Assembly (NCBI RefSeq): GCF_048128805.1
Contig: NC_136004.1
Span: 19,860,784 to 19,924,783, forward strand
Direction: 5' to 3'
Length of the DNA: 64,000 bases
DNA from: Centroberyx gerrardi
Lineage: Eukaryota; Chordata; Actinopteri; Beryciformes; Berycidae
The translations under genes were made by a program, and so were the position numbers. The notes beneath the pieces are model-generated. The model saw only the letters and a list, made by a program, of their open reading frames with translations. It was not told the origin of the DNA and did not search any database. Positions 1 through 13,400 of the stretch are shown in pieces (positions within the stretch are counted from its first letter, which is position 1; each line of letters starts with the position of its first letter).

Positions 1-89
1 AGAAAAAATAGTGGGAATAACATGGATGTAGCATGGATGATACAGGAATAGAAAGGCAAACTGTGGTTATCACAGAGACAAGAGTGTTA

Positions 90-495
90 CTGTGGCAGGT
101 GGCAGTAAGTGCCCAGCTACAGTTTATGTAGTTTACAAACCACAAACGCAGAGAAAGAACACTCGAGATTATAGGAAAGCATCCAACTATACGTGATCAC
201 TGTCAGGTTGAGGAATCAGTCGAACATGTAATTATGCAGTGTGAAGAATATAAGGAGGAAAGATAACAAATGAAAGAAGGATTTAGAAAGACGGGAATCC
301 AGGAATTAAAATTTCATATGAAGACAATAATGAACTTATCAAGTGGCACATGTTGCAGAATTTTATTTTATTTTATTAATCAAACAGGATTAAAAGGTAG
401 GCTACAGTCTGGTGTCTGGTCCACACTCCAACAGAAGGTGGCGGTAATGCACCTATGATGCTGGTTGCCGCCGTTAAAAGACGCAGAAGAAGAAC
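90..495 (+). mobile_element. 5'-truncated non-LTR retrotransposon (LINE) tail, copy A
   Basis: Around 150-265 one frame reads as the C-terminal end of a LINE reverse-transcriptase polyprotein: a LEIIGKHPT-like segment, then a degenerate zinc-knuckle ending EHVIMQCEEYKEER. The reading is broken elsewhere. The 3' end (about 435-495) has a GGTGGCGGTAATGCACC segment, a complementary CCGCC, and an AAGAAGAA tail. The same protein segment and the same tail recur at 42,640-43,158, so the two are copies of one family. The clade (I/Nimb, Tx1 or other) cannot be fixed by eye. Confidence 0.75.
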
Positions 496-1186
496 TCAGA
501 GGAAAGAAATGTGGGCGGGGCTTCAGTGGCCCAACAGCGCCACTTTTGAGCGCTCGTTCACAACAAACATAAGTGCTGGAAGGTGGGCGGTAAGGGAAGC
601 CAGGGAAACGGCCCCTTAACGATAGAGCCATCTCTTAGATGTGGAAGGTACCGATATTCCTTGGAGTCCGATCAAAAGTAGTTAATAAGGTATTAAAGCA
701 TTGTTGAACACCTTATTATACCTGGCTAGTCATCACTTTAGTGTGCTGCTCTCCTCCAGCACTGGTTGCTAGGAGATTAGCTTGCTAATGCTACTAGCTG
801 AACTACCGTTGGCTGTCTGTAAACAGTTAGCTAAACAGTTAGCTAACGTTCAGCAACTGTATACTTCATTTGACATTTTAGCTTACTATCAAGTTAAAGT
901 TAGTTGTGAGTTAGTTAACTGTTTGTCAGGCTTTACGATATGGTTTAACGTTAGGATTTACGACCAGAGGTTAGTCAACAAGACCTAACGTTAGTTTATT
1001 ACAATAAAGACTTTTAAGTTAGCCTGTTGACTTTCACTAGTATAGTTAGTCATTATCTTGTCCAAGGTCACACTGGAGCTTATTAGCGCAATACATGTTC
1101 AAAACCGCAGGAACCAAGCATTCGATTAGCCTACAATTAATTGTATAACTTGGATTGGTGTACACATTTTTTTTCCTAGGACCAAG
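496..1186 (+). promoter_or_regulatory. cep78: cep78 promoter and 5' leader region
   Basis: No coding sequence is seen. A GC box (GGGCGGGGC) lies at 513-521. A possible first-exon splice donor (GGGCG then gtaaggg) lies at 589/590, and a strong acceptor (T-rich tract, cctag) ends at 1179, eight bases before the ATG. This suggests a non-coding first exon ending near 589 and a 5'-UTR intron of about 590 nt. The intron is rich in GTTAGCTAA-type words and has two copies of TAACGTTA (946-953 and 986-993). The transcription start is not visible. Confidence 0.5.
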
Positions 1187-4100
1187 ATGGTTCAAGACAA
1201 TGCTCAGATTCGGCGGCGGGGCGCCCAGGACTTTACGGCATACTATGATTATGCCTGTGCCAGACAGGACTCGGTGCCTCTCCCGGCTGTCAAGATGAAC
1301 CTGGCCAAAGGAATGCTGGACTTCAATGGAGACAGGGTCAAACTGACAGACTGGCCACCCATTCTCAACTCCATCTCCATCAACAAACACATGCAACACA
1401 TTGCAATAAGTAGCACATACCAAGCTAGTTTGGGTGCTGGAGACATGGGTAAGGCAGGAGTAAAGCCTGACACATCAACTGAAAATAAAGAAAAAAAGAA
1501 CATAACAGTATATGTATACACTATTAATTATGGTCATGCACACAAGTGATCAATATATCTAGCTGGTATTTAAACTGGTAGGGAAAATGTAGATGTAATT
1601 TCCCACCCACCACACGCCTGTACCTTATGACATTTGTTATACATGTTCAGTATAGGAAAAGCCAAACTAGAAACTTAAATGACTTTTCAATTGTGTCTAT
1701 ATGAACATTAATCATATCTTCCTTTCTCCTTCCATTTCAGATGGTAGGTACTATAAGTCTAGCTTCAAGAAGAAGATCCCAGCCATCCGCTCTAAGGACA
1801 TGACACTGAAGTTATGTAAGGCCCTGAGAGAGTGTCTGACTGTCTCTCCCAGCCTCAAGACTCTGCAGCTTAATGGGCTTCCACTGAGAGAGAGGGACCT
1901 CATCGCCTTGACAAAGGTAGAAAGCAACTGAAACAGGAGAAAATGGAGATTAAGAATATTGACTGATGCTGATTGATGGCTGCACCTTTGTCATTCATGT
2001 CTATGCTCTGTTCTATTCTATTCTATTCTATTCTATTCTATTCTATCCTAGGGTTTGGCAAAAAGTGTTTCCTTGGAAAACCTATCCCTGGCTAACTGCC
2101 CAATCACTGATGAGGGTTTAGAGGGTATGCATACTCTCTGTTTAGATTTAATTTGTTTTCTTTTCATTGGACAACAAGCTTTCATTGTGCTTTGCTTTGC
2201 TCATTAGGGTTGTACTGTATCTGAGTTTGTTCTCTCTCTCTAATTGTCATTTTCATTTTTTTTAGTCATTTGCCAAAGTGTGAAGTATTCTGCAAGCATA
2301 AGGACAGTAGATTTTACAGGATGTAATCTCACCTGGAGAGGGGCAGAGCATATGGCCAACATCATCAAGGTGTAATATCTAATTTCTACAAGACATTAAC
2401 TTGCACATTGTTTTTTAATCTATTCTGGAAAGCAGCAACAACATCTTTCTGCAAATTCAGTTAACTCTGTCTCCATCTAGTGTTGATTATTTAAACATGA
2501 ATTATAAACTTGGGCCCCGTATGGTCATCGCTGCAACTGATTATTTGCTAAGCATTTAATACTAGAATGTGGGAAAAAATACTCTCCTGCCTTTTACAAG
2601 AATGCAAATGTTCTCTCAGCATCAGGGAATGCAGAGGCACGGTGCAGCATGGGCAGAGTCTTTGAGGTATCGACATCCACAATTTGAGGGAATGGGAGGT
2701 CTCCGGCGTGTCACCCTCAACTGTAACACTTTGATAGGGGACCGGGGGGCTGCAGCGCTTGCACACGAATTGGCAGAGGATCTTTGGGTTAAAGGTTAGG
2801 AGGTGTGTGTGTGTGTGGTGCATGTGAACATTAGGAGAAGAGCTCTTCTCCACTCCTTGTCTTTGTTACGTGTTGTATTCAAGTTCTCCCTCCCTGTTTT
2901 GTGACTGTTGTTGAACAGCGGTGGACCTCCACAAGTGCGGTCTGTCCAATGAGGGAGCTCGTTGTCTGCTGGAAGCCTTGAAAACGAATTCTACTCTTTG
3001 TGTGCTGGACATCCGGAGTAACCCTTTAGTTGGTGAGAAACTACTACAGCAGAATTCATAACATTTTCTTGTCTTGTTTTCTTGACACTGCATGGAAGTT
3101 TGGCTAATATGGTGCATTGCCTCTAGTCTAGATAAAGAAGTGCAGATGCTCTACAGTCCCACGGCGCCTACCTAGGTGTGCAGAATTAGCTGTTGCTGTA
3201 GTTTAAGTTACTACGGTCTTAGAATAATCAGGATACCCACATCATTGACCGAATGTATTGTCATGAAGTATAGATCCACTCTACTCTATTATTCTATGCT
3301 CTGGTAGGTTAGCTGTCTTTCAGTATCCCTAACATAGTAGCGTGTTTGCCAAAATGTTTCATTAGCATTGCCCAAACATAGCATAGCTAGAGCTAGTTGT
3401 AACAAAAAAAATGAATGCAATGCTGTTCAGCAGCCAACTTGGAAGACCTGGATATAAGACTTTCCCACCTTATGTAGCTCCTTCCAACTTCATAGGCGGA
3501 GGTAACCCATAAGGTTTTTTGTTGTTGTTTTTTTATTATCACACAACAGGTAGATGCTTTATATCTGTTTTTCATGCGTTTCTTTGTCCTCCATCAGACA
3601 AGGTCCTCATTAAAACCACAATAGAGAAAGTTCTGATGAATGCTGATGGCCAGTCATCAGAGGTGAGTGTGAGTGTTTTGGGTTAAAGGAATAGTTCACC
3701 CAAAAAAAATGTTTTTTTTCATTATTTACTCGAAAAACACCGGTGAAGTTTGTATGTTCACATAGCATAGCAAGCGGGAACTGGATCTTTAAAAAGTTCC
3801 AAAAAAGGGTGAAGAATGACCACACAATTTCTGGTAATAGCTTGTGCTTTATAATATAAAGCTTTATAATAGTAAGTCTTCTGAAGCCATACGATTGCAC
3901 TATGAGTCCAAAAGACCTATATTTACACCAGTGAGCGCAAGTCTTCACTAAAACTGTTGATTTTGAAAGCGTTCACACTTGCATGCACCCACACACTGAG
4001 CAGAGCGTGATCACATGACCCTTCACCGGTGTTTCAACTGACAGGATGAGTAAATACTGACAGAATTTTCATTTTTGGGTGATCTATTCCTTTAATGTCT

Positions 4101-4432
4101 AAGAAAACATCATTCAGAGTCTAAAATGTGTCTAAAATGAATGAGGGAGGTCTGTGCATGTGTGTTTCCCATTTGATACATAGCAGTGCATCTGTGTTTG
4201 ATGATACGTGTTCCCTGCTCTGTATTGCAGTACTACTGGATTAAGCCTCCGGCCCTCAAAGAGCCACAGAAACCTCCTGGTCCTAAGAGGCGAGCACTGT
4301 CCAGTACAGTCAGAGGGAAAGCCACATTTAGGATAGGTAGGTACTTTCTACTACATGCTGCTACATTAAAGAGTACCGAGAACCTCACATTATATATACC
4401 AACCATGCAACCTCTACAACAAGACAATATGT

Positions 4433-4470
<38 letters not shown>

Positions 4471-7400
4471 TGATGATAATAATGGTGGTGTTAAACTATT
4501 TCAGATTCTCCCCTGCTCTTCAGACTGGCACCACAAACCTTGCAGTCCAAATTTATTGTTGATTGATTGAAGCTTTTTGCACTTAAAGTTGAATTATTAT
4601 TATTATTATTATTAACTCCTTGTGCTGTATCTTCTCGGCACTAAAACCATGTCATGAAACAAAACATGTCAGGAACAGTGCATGCTTTTCCATGAACTTC
4701 AAGAAGAAAAAGAAACTGGCACTGTAAAAAAAAACAAAAAAAACATGCACCTTACACCTCAAGCAGAGTAACATCTTAAGCACTGCTGTTATCTCTTACT
4801 CAACTGTTCTCTCTCTGACTTCTTACCTTTTGACCCTTTAGTAATCTGGAGACATGGTAAGAATTCAGGTCACTGTCATCCTGTCCTCCCTTTTTACTCC
4901 ATACAGCCACAACTCAGCAGACCTGCGCAAAAATACATTTGAAAATGGTCTTAAATAATTTCCTTTATATGGATCAGGTGTCATAAATACAATGTTTCAA
5001 AGTGTTTTTAATTATTTATCTTGCTGGAATCTTGTAAATCCTTGCCTGACAAGATCTAGTGCTGCTTATATTTTCAAATTTTTAAACTTTTTCAAATACT
5101 TTTTTGCTGGTATGTTGATAAGACAAGCACACGTACTCCCATTGTGGTTAGCCTGTGGTAAATTATCATAAGCAAAGGAGGTAAAGTGCCACGCTGTCTC
5201 AATATCAGTAACTGAAAATATTTTCAACTGTTAAAGATTTATTCTCTCTTGCTTGTGATAGTTGGAACCTGCTTTTTTTTTTCTAACAGCAGAGCCTTAA
5301 CTCTGTAAGATACTTGATATGCCATTACTGATGCTGTTCCTTTGGCTTGAAGTATTTGCAAGCTTTGCATTGTTTAATTTTCAGTTCTGTGCTGAAACCT
5401 TGTTGATTTCCAGTCTGGTTTATGTTCCATACATGGCTCTCTTTCTGGTGCAGCCCCTCGAAGAGCGATGTCAGCTGGGAGGCGGAGTCCAGGTGTTGCG
5501 CAGCAACAGAAGCCTCATTCCCGCTCCAGTTATGTGCCTTGGCGTGCTGCTGCTCGTGCTGGACGCCAGAGGTGAGGAGATGTTGGTTGGCCAATTCACT
5601 TTCAGTTTAATCAATAAAAGCTGCAATTGGCAAGGATTTGGGTTTAGCACAACAGCATGGCCCAAATTGATGGATGTTTTCAGAGAAAAAGCATTTGGTC
5701 CAATCACTGAACAGTCTTCCTCGGCCAACTGGACAGGTCTCCTTGGCCATTCACTGTCACGTAGAAGGCAAATCCTATTTTAGATCAGTTCTCCTGGTCG
5801 AAGAAGCTTGACAGATATAGGACAATGACATGGAGCATGTAATATATGAAACATGGCTACTTATGCCCTTGAATACAAAAGCCCCAGGTTGTGTTCTATG
5901 TCTAGTTAACAGAAGCCAGTTATGAGAGATGCAAGCAGTGGAATATTACCTGGCAGTCTTTTCTTGCCATTCATTTAGAGGAAAGACCCCTCCCCCCTTC
6001 CCCCGAAACACAATTTTCCACACCCAACGCATCTACAAAAAATTCACAGGTAACACTGACATGGCATTAATGATAGGAAGACTAATATATTGTCTGCTTT
6101 TGTTCCAGAGGTCTGCCTCCTGGAGTTACTGTGGTGGAGCAGAGCTTTCAGGTGAGGAACACCTTTTCTTCTCCAGCTATTTACATCCAAACTGCATAAT
6201 CCTCTGAATAATGGCTGGTCTAGATAAGCAGCAATATCTTGGCAAATTATGAATTGTATAACTTTCTATTTGTTTATGCATTTGCTATTGGCAGTCTGGA
6301 ATAGAAGACGGACCAGATTTGCCACTTTTGGGAGAAACCTCCTAACAACTCAAATTCAGAAAACTAATTGAATTACTTTAAAATGACAATTTCACCTTGG
6401 TCTTATTCTCATACTGTGAAATCTATGTTCTTCATCAGGGTGCAGCTACTGTGAAGGTTACCGTGGAGTCAGATTCGGAGGGAGAGGAGGATGATGAAGA
6501 AGAGGAAATTGTGGTGGAAGTGGAGCAGAGACCATCTTCTCTCAGTCTGAGAGACAGGATAACCGGACGACAATTTCAGCGTATGCAGGTACGACACATC
6601 CCAAAGTGGGACTTTTAATTACTTTGAATTTGTATCTTTGTTAAAAAAGTGCTATCAGTAGGAGAGTTATGTTTTGTTATGTATAAAATCCTGTAGACAA
6701 GTTGTCATGGTCATTGAACTCCTACTCTGAGATGGTTTGTGAATCATGTAGAGTGGGCTACACTATCCAAGACAAGAGAACAAAATATGGAATACTAAAT
6801 CATTCAAAAAGGTGTACTTGTACACTTAGGTTTGTGCTTGTAAACTTAGTTTTGCAAGTTTGTACCTTCAGGTCCGTGGTTGCAAGCTTAATTTTGCAAG
6901 TCTGTATATTCAGTTCTGTGCTTTTAAACTCCGTTTTGCAAGTCTGTATATTCAGTTCTGTGCTTGCAGTTTCAGTCTTACCCGCTGTGAGGCAAAAAAT
7001 CACGCGCGGATGTCCGTCTGCACGCTCACAGACTTTTGACAGGTTTACTACGTGGTAATGTTTTGTAAACGGTGGTTTGTAAAGGAAAAAAAAATCTGCA
7101 AGGCAGAGGGGGCTGGACCTTCAAATTCTGACCAATCAGTTTCCTTGGGATGGCTGCAAACAATACACTTGGCTAGATAATTCAGTCAATCAAATCGTAA
7201 CGGCAGTCCGCTCTTCAGCCTTCTACCCGCTTCCATTGATTCGTGCTTTTTACAGCAAAAGCTAGATAAATTATGATTTTAAAATGTGAGAGCGTGGAAA
7301 TCTTGGCTCAGTGTGCAAAGGGCTTTAAACTGTAGCAGGCAACATCCATCCCCACTACTAACTACTTCTTTCAAAATAAGAAGACTGAAAAGACTGAAAG

Positions 7401-10400
7401 AGTCTTTGTAAGACTGAAACTGCAAGCACAGAACTGAATATACATACTTGCAAAACGGAGTTTACAAGCACGGAACTGAATGTACAACCTTGCAAAATTA
7501 AGCTTGCAACCATGGACCTGAAGGTACAAACTTGCAAAACTACGTTTACAAGCACGAACCTAAGTGTACAAGTACACCTTTTTGAATGATTTAGTATTCC
7601 ATAACAAAATGGCTGAGTTTCCCTAAACATGAACTACACAAAGTTTTGACACTTTGCCAGTTGCCTAAAAACACACACAGACACACACACACACACACAC
7701 ACTCACTTACTCGCATTCACACATGCAAACTGTAGATTATGACTTTCAACATTCAACATGCAGTATATGTTTGTGTGTGTGTGTGCCTGCAGATGGAGCT
7801 AGAAGAGTGTCGTCTGAGGCTAGCTGAAGAGCGCAGAGCCAGACTGAAATCTGAGTCAAGGCTCATGGAGGTACTGACAATGCTAATCTAGGGAATGCTT
7901 TTCATATCCAAAGTATACAATATTTTGGTCTACTTCTCTATGCAGCATTAGTAGCTCACAAACAGGTCTCTGCTGGATTAAGGAATTCACTCTGTACCAC
8001 TGAAGTTAAAACATGTTCTGAAACTGGCTGATAATAGCTTATACATAACAAACAAGTGGTTATTGATCTTTTGGAATCAGTCAGCCTTTGTGGCCAGTGG
8101 ACTGAAAGGTTCATTTCCTGCCCTGGTGATGATGCCTTTCATGTGACAACCTGAATGGGGAAAATACAAAAATGACCATAACAAGCAGGCAGTACAGAAG
8201 TACAAAATTATTACAAAAGTACTTGATAGCCCCGATAGCCTAATGAAAATTAGAATAAAAGAATGCTTAAAGAAAAATAAGTCAGTCAGTTTATTTTTAG
8301 TGTGTGGTAAACATACCTACCTATGGACATTGTTTACTCCTGCAGTCACCAGCACCTTAAAAAGAAATGAATAGCTGTGCACAGGACACATATAGAGTTT
8401 GGGAATTAGGGGATATTTGACCATCAGCATCTTGCTTATAGTGTAACCAGACTTAGTGAAAATACTTTTAAGAACATTCACATTTTGTCCAGATGAACAA
8501 TATTAATCTCTGAATTTTAAGTTGATAATTAAAGCTGGAATCAGGATTTTTTTCCAGTAATAAATGGTGATTTTACCTATCTGGACCGTGGAGTCAGGTT
8601 ACTCAATACCAATTCTTAGCAGTATTACCATGGTTGGAGGCGCTCTCCATAGACACTATTGAAATGTTTGACCAGGTAGGACGAACGTCTGCTAACTAGC
8701 CAACACAGGTTACCTGCACTGGGTAGCTGAGTGCCACTAGCTAGTTAGCATACTAGCGTATGCAAAGAGCTTACACTGAAAATATTTTTTTGCCAACCTG
8801 ACTGATATGCTAGCAGCACACACTGTAGGCTGCTGTTACTGTCAAGTCACAATATTTGCACCATCATAAGCGATGTTATTGCCTAATTTCATTACAAAAG
8901 TTACAATCATTGAAAGTCAAATTACCTGGTCCGGGGCTGCCATTTTTACTAGGGTGGGAACTGTTTACTGGTGAGCTGACTGCTTTGATAATAAGATTGA
9001 TAATATAATACTTCTGTGGTTGTTTAGTTCTAGCCCGAACATCATTTCAAATACTTTTCACCACCAGCGGAGGGGAGACAAAGCAGGGAAATCAGGGAAG
9101 TCCTGGATTTCAGCTTTAAGATTTAAACAATTAATTAAAAAATCTCCTATAACCTCCTATAACCAGCTACTGTAAACTTTTTTTTAACGCTCAGTTTTCA
9201 TGGGCTTTTGTAGCCTCTGAATGAGAACCGTGTACAATGCCAACGCCCTAAAGCTACCTTAGTTCATAACCTGTCAATCCTGTGACTTTAAAGTTCACAA
9301 GCATTTCAGAACTCTATTGGCCTTTTGCAAGCAGCTATAATTTGACATCTCTTTCTGGCCCAGATAGAAGGAGCTCTGGCATGTAGTAGCAACAGTACTA
9401 AAGTTTTATATTCATATATTTGGTACTGTGAGTGAACAAGCAAGAGACCGGCTTCAAGATAACCTTTTATTCTGTCTTTTCCTCTTTCCTATTCAGTATG
9501 AGTTGGAGAATGCCCGTCTTCGCAGCGTCAACCTCTCCCTGTCAGAGGCGCTTGCAGCTCCTCGCTCTGCATCAGCAGCAGCTGCTTTCAGTGCTCTTGA
9601 GGACGAGGCAGTCCTCGAGAGCATTGAGAGCTCATTCACCAAGTTCCATTCTTTCCTGGATCTCCTCAAGGATGCTGGGTAGGTAGTCTTAGAAACCTGT
9701 CAGTACAAGATTTCTATTTTCACTTGGACTGTGCCATTTTGGTTCTGGGTCTAGGTGGATAAAAGAAAAGTTCCTACATGAGTCTGGAACTTTTGGAAAG
9801 ACTGAAAAAGTATGGAATTTGATACATTCCAATGTATGGTTATTGCAGGTCTTGTAAAGTATGGAAACATCTCTCTACCACAACACCTTCTATGGGAACA
9901 AAACAGTCTAGATCCCTCTAGATCTGCTGAAGTCACTAAATGACTGCAAGATATTTTTTTAGGTTTTTGTTGAACTGTACATGTCTGAAATACCTGTGGT
10001 AATTACCTCTTATGGTCCAGCTGATGGCCCTCATGTAAGATCAATCTTAAGACAAAACATTGTGACACGTGTCCTTGTAAAAAGACACAACATACCAATG
10101 CAGTCCCTGATAATGATTCATACAACTTTTTGGCAAATTTGAATTGCCGTGCCTGAACTTCAGTAATACTTATACTTATTTATACAGTAATAAACAACTA
10201 ATGTTGTATTTGGCCTCAACACAACTCAAAATGAACCATCATTGTTCAGTCAGTATAGTAGTAGTGCTTTGTAACCAGTCGATATGGACATTTGCTCATG
10301 CAATGCAGGACATCTAGTGGTAAGTGAAAAAATTGCACCTTTAGTATGATCACAAAGGATGTTTTGTTGAACATGCCTGCAGCTTTTTTCAGTTAATTTC

Positions 10401-13400
10401 AATGGTTTGGTCGTGCCTCTGTGTCCACCTCCTCCCAACTATGTGCCTCTACAAATATGTGTTTTGGACGCAGTGTGTTTTGGGGTGTTCCCCTGGGTGC
10501 TCCAAGTTGAACATGTCTCAACTTTAGCCATGTCGCACATTACGTGCAAAAATAGCCCTTGAAATCTGCAATCTAGGCAGAGCTCTTGGACGAGATGATA
10601 AACCCCTCCATGTTCTGTTCTTCCTAGAAGCATGTCATGTACCCAAATCCACAGTTTCAGAATGGGTTACTCATTGTTTTCTTTAGGAGCAAGCAGAGCA
10701 AACAAGTTAAGTCAGGTTTATTTGTATAGTCCTTAATCACAGTGAAAGTCTCAAAGGGCTTCATAACGCCCACATTATGAAACAACAAATGAAAATGGCA
10801 CCTTCTAACCTCAGACCCTCAATCAGAAAAAGAGAAAAGAGCAACTCCAATGAAAGCCTCATTAGGAAAAAGAATGGAAGAAACTTTGGGAAGGGTCTCA
10901 CAGAGAGGGATGCCCCTTCCAGGACGGTCAGGCGTGCAATGGGTGCTGAGAGTGGGCAAATAAAGATTAAATATTGATAATAAAGTGGAGCATAAAATAT
11001 ACAGAATAAGCGTGCTTGCATGAGCATCTAGATCTGGTGCGGGGCATCGATGCCACCACCTCTGTCACCATCGTCATTGTTGTCACCAAGGTCATCATCA
11101 GAACGACACCTGGTGCAGGGATGTCAGTACAGTCCCAGTCATCAGGGAGGAAGAGTTGAAGTCCACAAAGGACACCGATACTGCCCAGCCACAGCCACAA
11201 CCTGAAATGAAAAGAGATAGGAGAAGCACCCATACACATAGCAGACAAACTCAGTTGCTTACTCCATTTACCACTCACACAAACAGACACACACCAACAT
11301 TAATGAATAGGTGCACCCAGACCGGGAAACAGGACACAAATTGAATTCCCTTCAACAAGAACTACTGCTAACAACTTTTACTAATAATCACTAACTTTCT
11401 CTCAAATAGAACATCATAAAATAAGCTGGCTCCCATCCCACAAAATTTTATGGACTGCCACCACAATTACAATCAATGCATAAACTAATTAACTCTTCAC
11501 TTAGGCAAATATTTGATACATCAGAATAATACACTACATCTTTATCATGAAAGCCTTAAAGAGTTTGAAAATACAAATTCCAAGTAAAACATTAATTTCA
11601 GAAAATGGCCTATAAAACAATCACAAACTCCTCATCAAATCTTCTCACCTTATAGTCACAATCAGTTAAAATGGTTATTTAAGGAACCTTTAATAAACAT
11701 TTAATAACCAAGGTGTGTAGGTTTATTATTGGAGGTTTTCCTGGAACTTAACTCCCAAGTTTTCCTAGAAATGGTAATTTGTGTGCCAACAAACATCAAG
11801 GACAAAGACACAATGTGCCCCATATAAAAGTAGCCGTATTCCTGATCCAGGACAAAGCATTTGACCAGACACTTACCATAAGTGTGGGGTTTGATTTCAG
11901 TTTCATGCTGAGGGCCTTCTGGCAGTACACTTTGGTTCAGTTTCATTCTGAGGGCTTCTGGCCATGCAGTTTGGTTCTAGCACGTGCATGGCTGTTTGGG
12001 TCTTACTGTCTTCCAACAACTGTCTTGGCACTCAGTTCAGGTCAAATTAGAGTTTCATTCTGACCGAACCACCAGAGAAAGTTGTTTTGATTTATTTTAA
12101 CTCTGAATGTTTCCCCTTCTCACATGTTTCTCATCTACTTTTGTCTTTAATGTTTTTCTTTGGTGTTTTGCCTTTTATTCATACTAAAGTAACATTAAAA
12201 GTATGCAGAATTAGGCTGCAGTGTGGTTTACAACCCAGGTCCATGAGGCATAGGCATTTAGTAGGGAACATAATCCACTCCATGTTATCCTTGAAGGTGC
12301 AGAATCGGCTGCAGTCTTTCTTTCACTCTGTTTCGTTCCTACCGGAGTTTCCAAGTTATAACTCAATAGATTTGGTTACGAGCCATATTTTTTAATATTC
12401 TGAATGAAATCATTCCGATTGAAGATAAAATTATCGTACAAGGTGCATTTACATGCTCCAAAGTATGTAATCAGGATAAAAGTTTCTGACATGCGCAAAA
12501 TACTGATTCCAGTCCACTCTAGCATGGGCTTACGTTTTAAAAGATGTACCTGCGTCAGGCTGGTGCTTGGCACAATTATTACTTTACTGCTGTTCTCTCT
12601 GATGAAGCAATAGTTTTATCGGAACGTACGACTTCAGCACTTATTAAATGGGAGAAGGCGAGCGCAGGATGAGCTTTACCACAGCTGCTACTTATTGACA
12701 TGTTTCTAACAAAAAAGTTGTATCAGCAACAGACCTGGGGTATTCTACCATACTAAACATGTTCCATAGAGTTGCATGTTGCATGTAGTGTGTATAGTGT
12801 GAGTAGTATCCCATTCTTAACGTAGCCCAAGTTTGGCACCCGTCATCATTCAGATTCTCCCGGGAACTAGTAAACGTCACTGACGTCACTTATCTCAATT
12901 AGGCGAGCATGCACAGAAAGAGTATAGATATTCCAACCAAAGAAAGTGATCATAATGAGTGTTTACATGATGAATTTGTATCCATCGAACAAATTATAAA
13001 GGGTTTATACCACCCCTCTCAAATGGAATGAAATTTCTTTTGGAATGGCCCGGTTTATTCAGATTGAGGTGGTTACATAGGCTTTTTCATTCTGATTGGG
13101 CTATTAATCTGATTATTGGTTGAATAAAAGGCTCCATCAAAACGCAGCTAATGATGCCCTTTAACCTTCTCAACATGCCGAAAATTGAGTTTTGTGTTAG
13201 TCAGCATTAAGAAAACACTGCTATACACATGCTCCTTTATTACACTTTTGTAGTTAGCCAGTCTAACCATCCTAACTAATATTTTGTCAAGGAAGTTTGG
13301 TAAATTAGTTTGTTTAGCTGCAGGACGTCCATGTTTATTTATCATTTGTCTTCCAGGTTTGATTTTCTGACAAAATCACATTAATGCAACACTGTTAGGC

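Noticed and set aside
5319-5783. A 154-aa membrane-like protein
   Set aside because: It overlaps cep78 exon 9 in the wrong frame; the exon frame matches CEP78 ([12 protein letters not shown]).
6702-7058. 118-aa frame with repeated [18 protein letters not shown] units, mirrored on the minus strand at 7358-7630
   Set aside because: It is the translation of the 42-bp subrepeats in the arms of the foldback transposon, not a repeat protein.
9428-9682. An 84-aa single-exon gene starting at 9428
   Set aside because: It is cep78 exon 13 (from 9497) plus intronic sequence read through the acceptor.
10761-11344. Overlapping frames on both strands
   Set aside because: They fall in a high-copy interspersed repeat.
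12370-13140. MITE with inverted ends (TTCTGAATGAAAT...ATTCAGATTG)
   Set aside because: The proposed arms pair poorly and no target duplication is visible.
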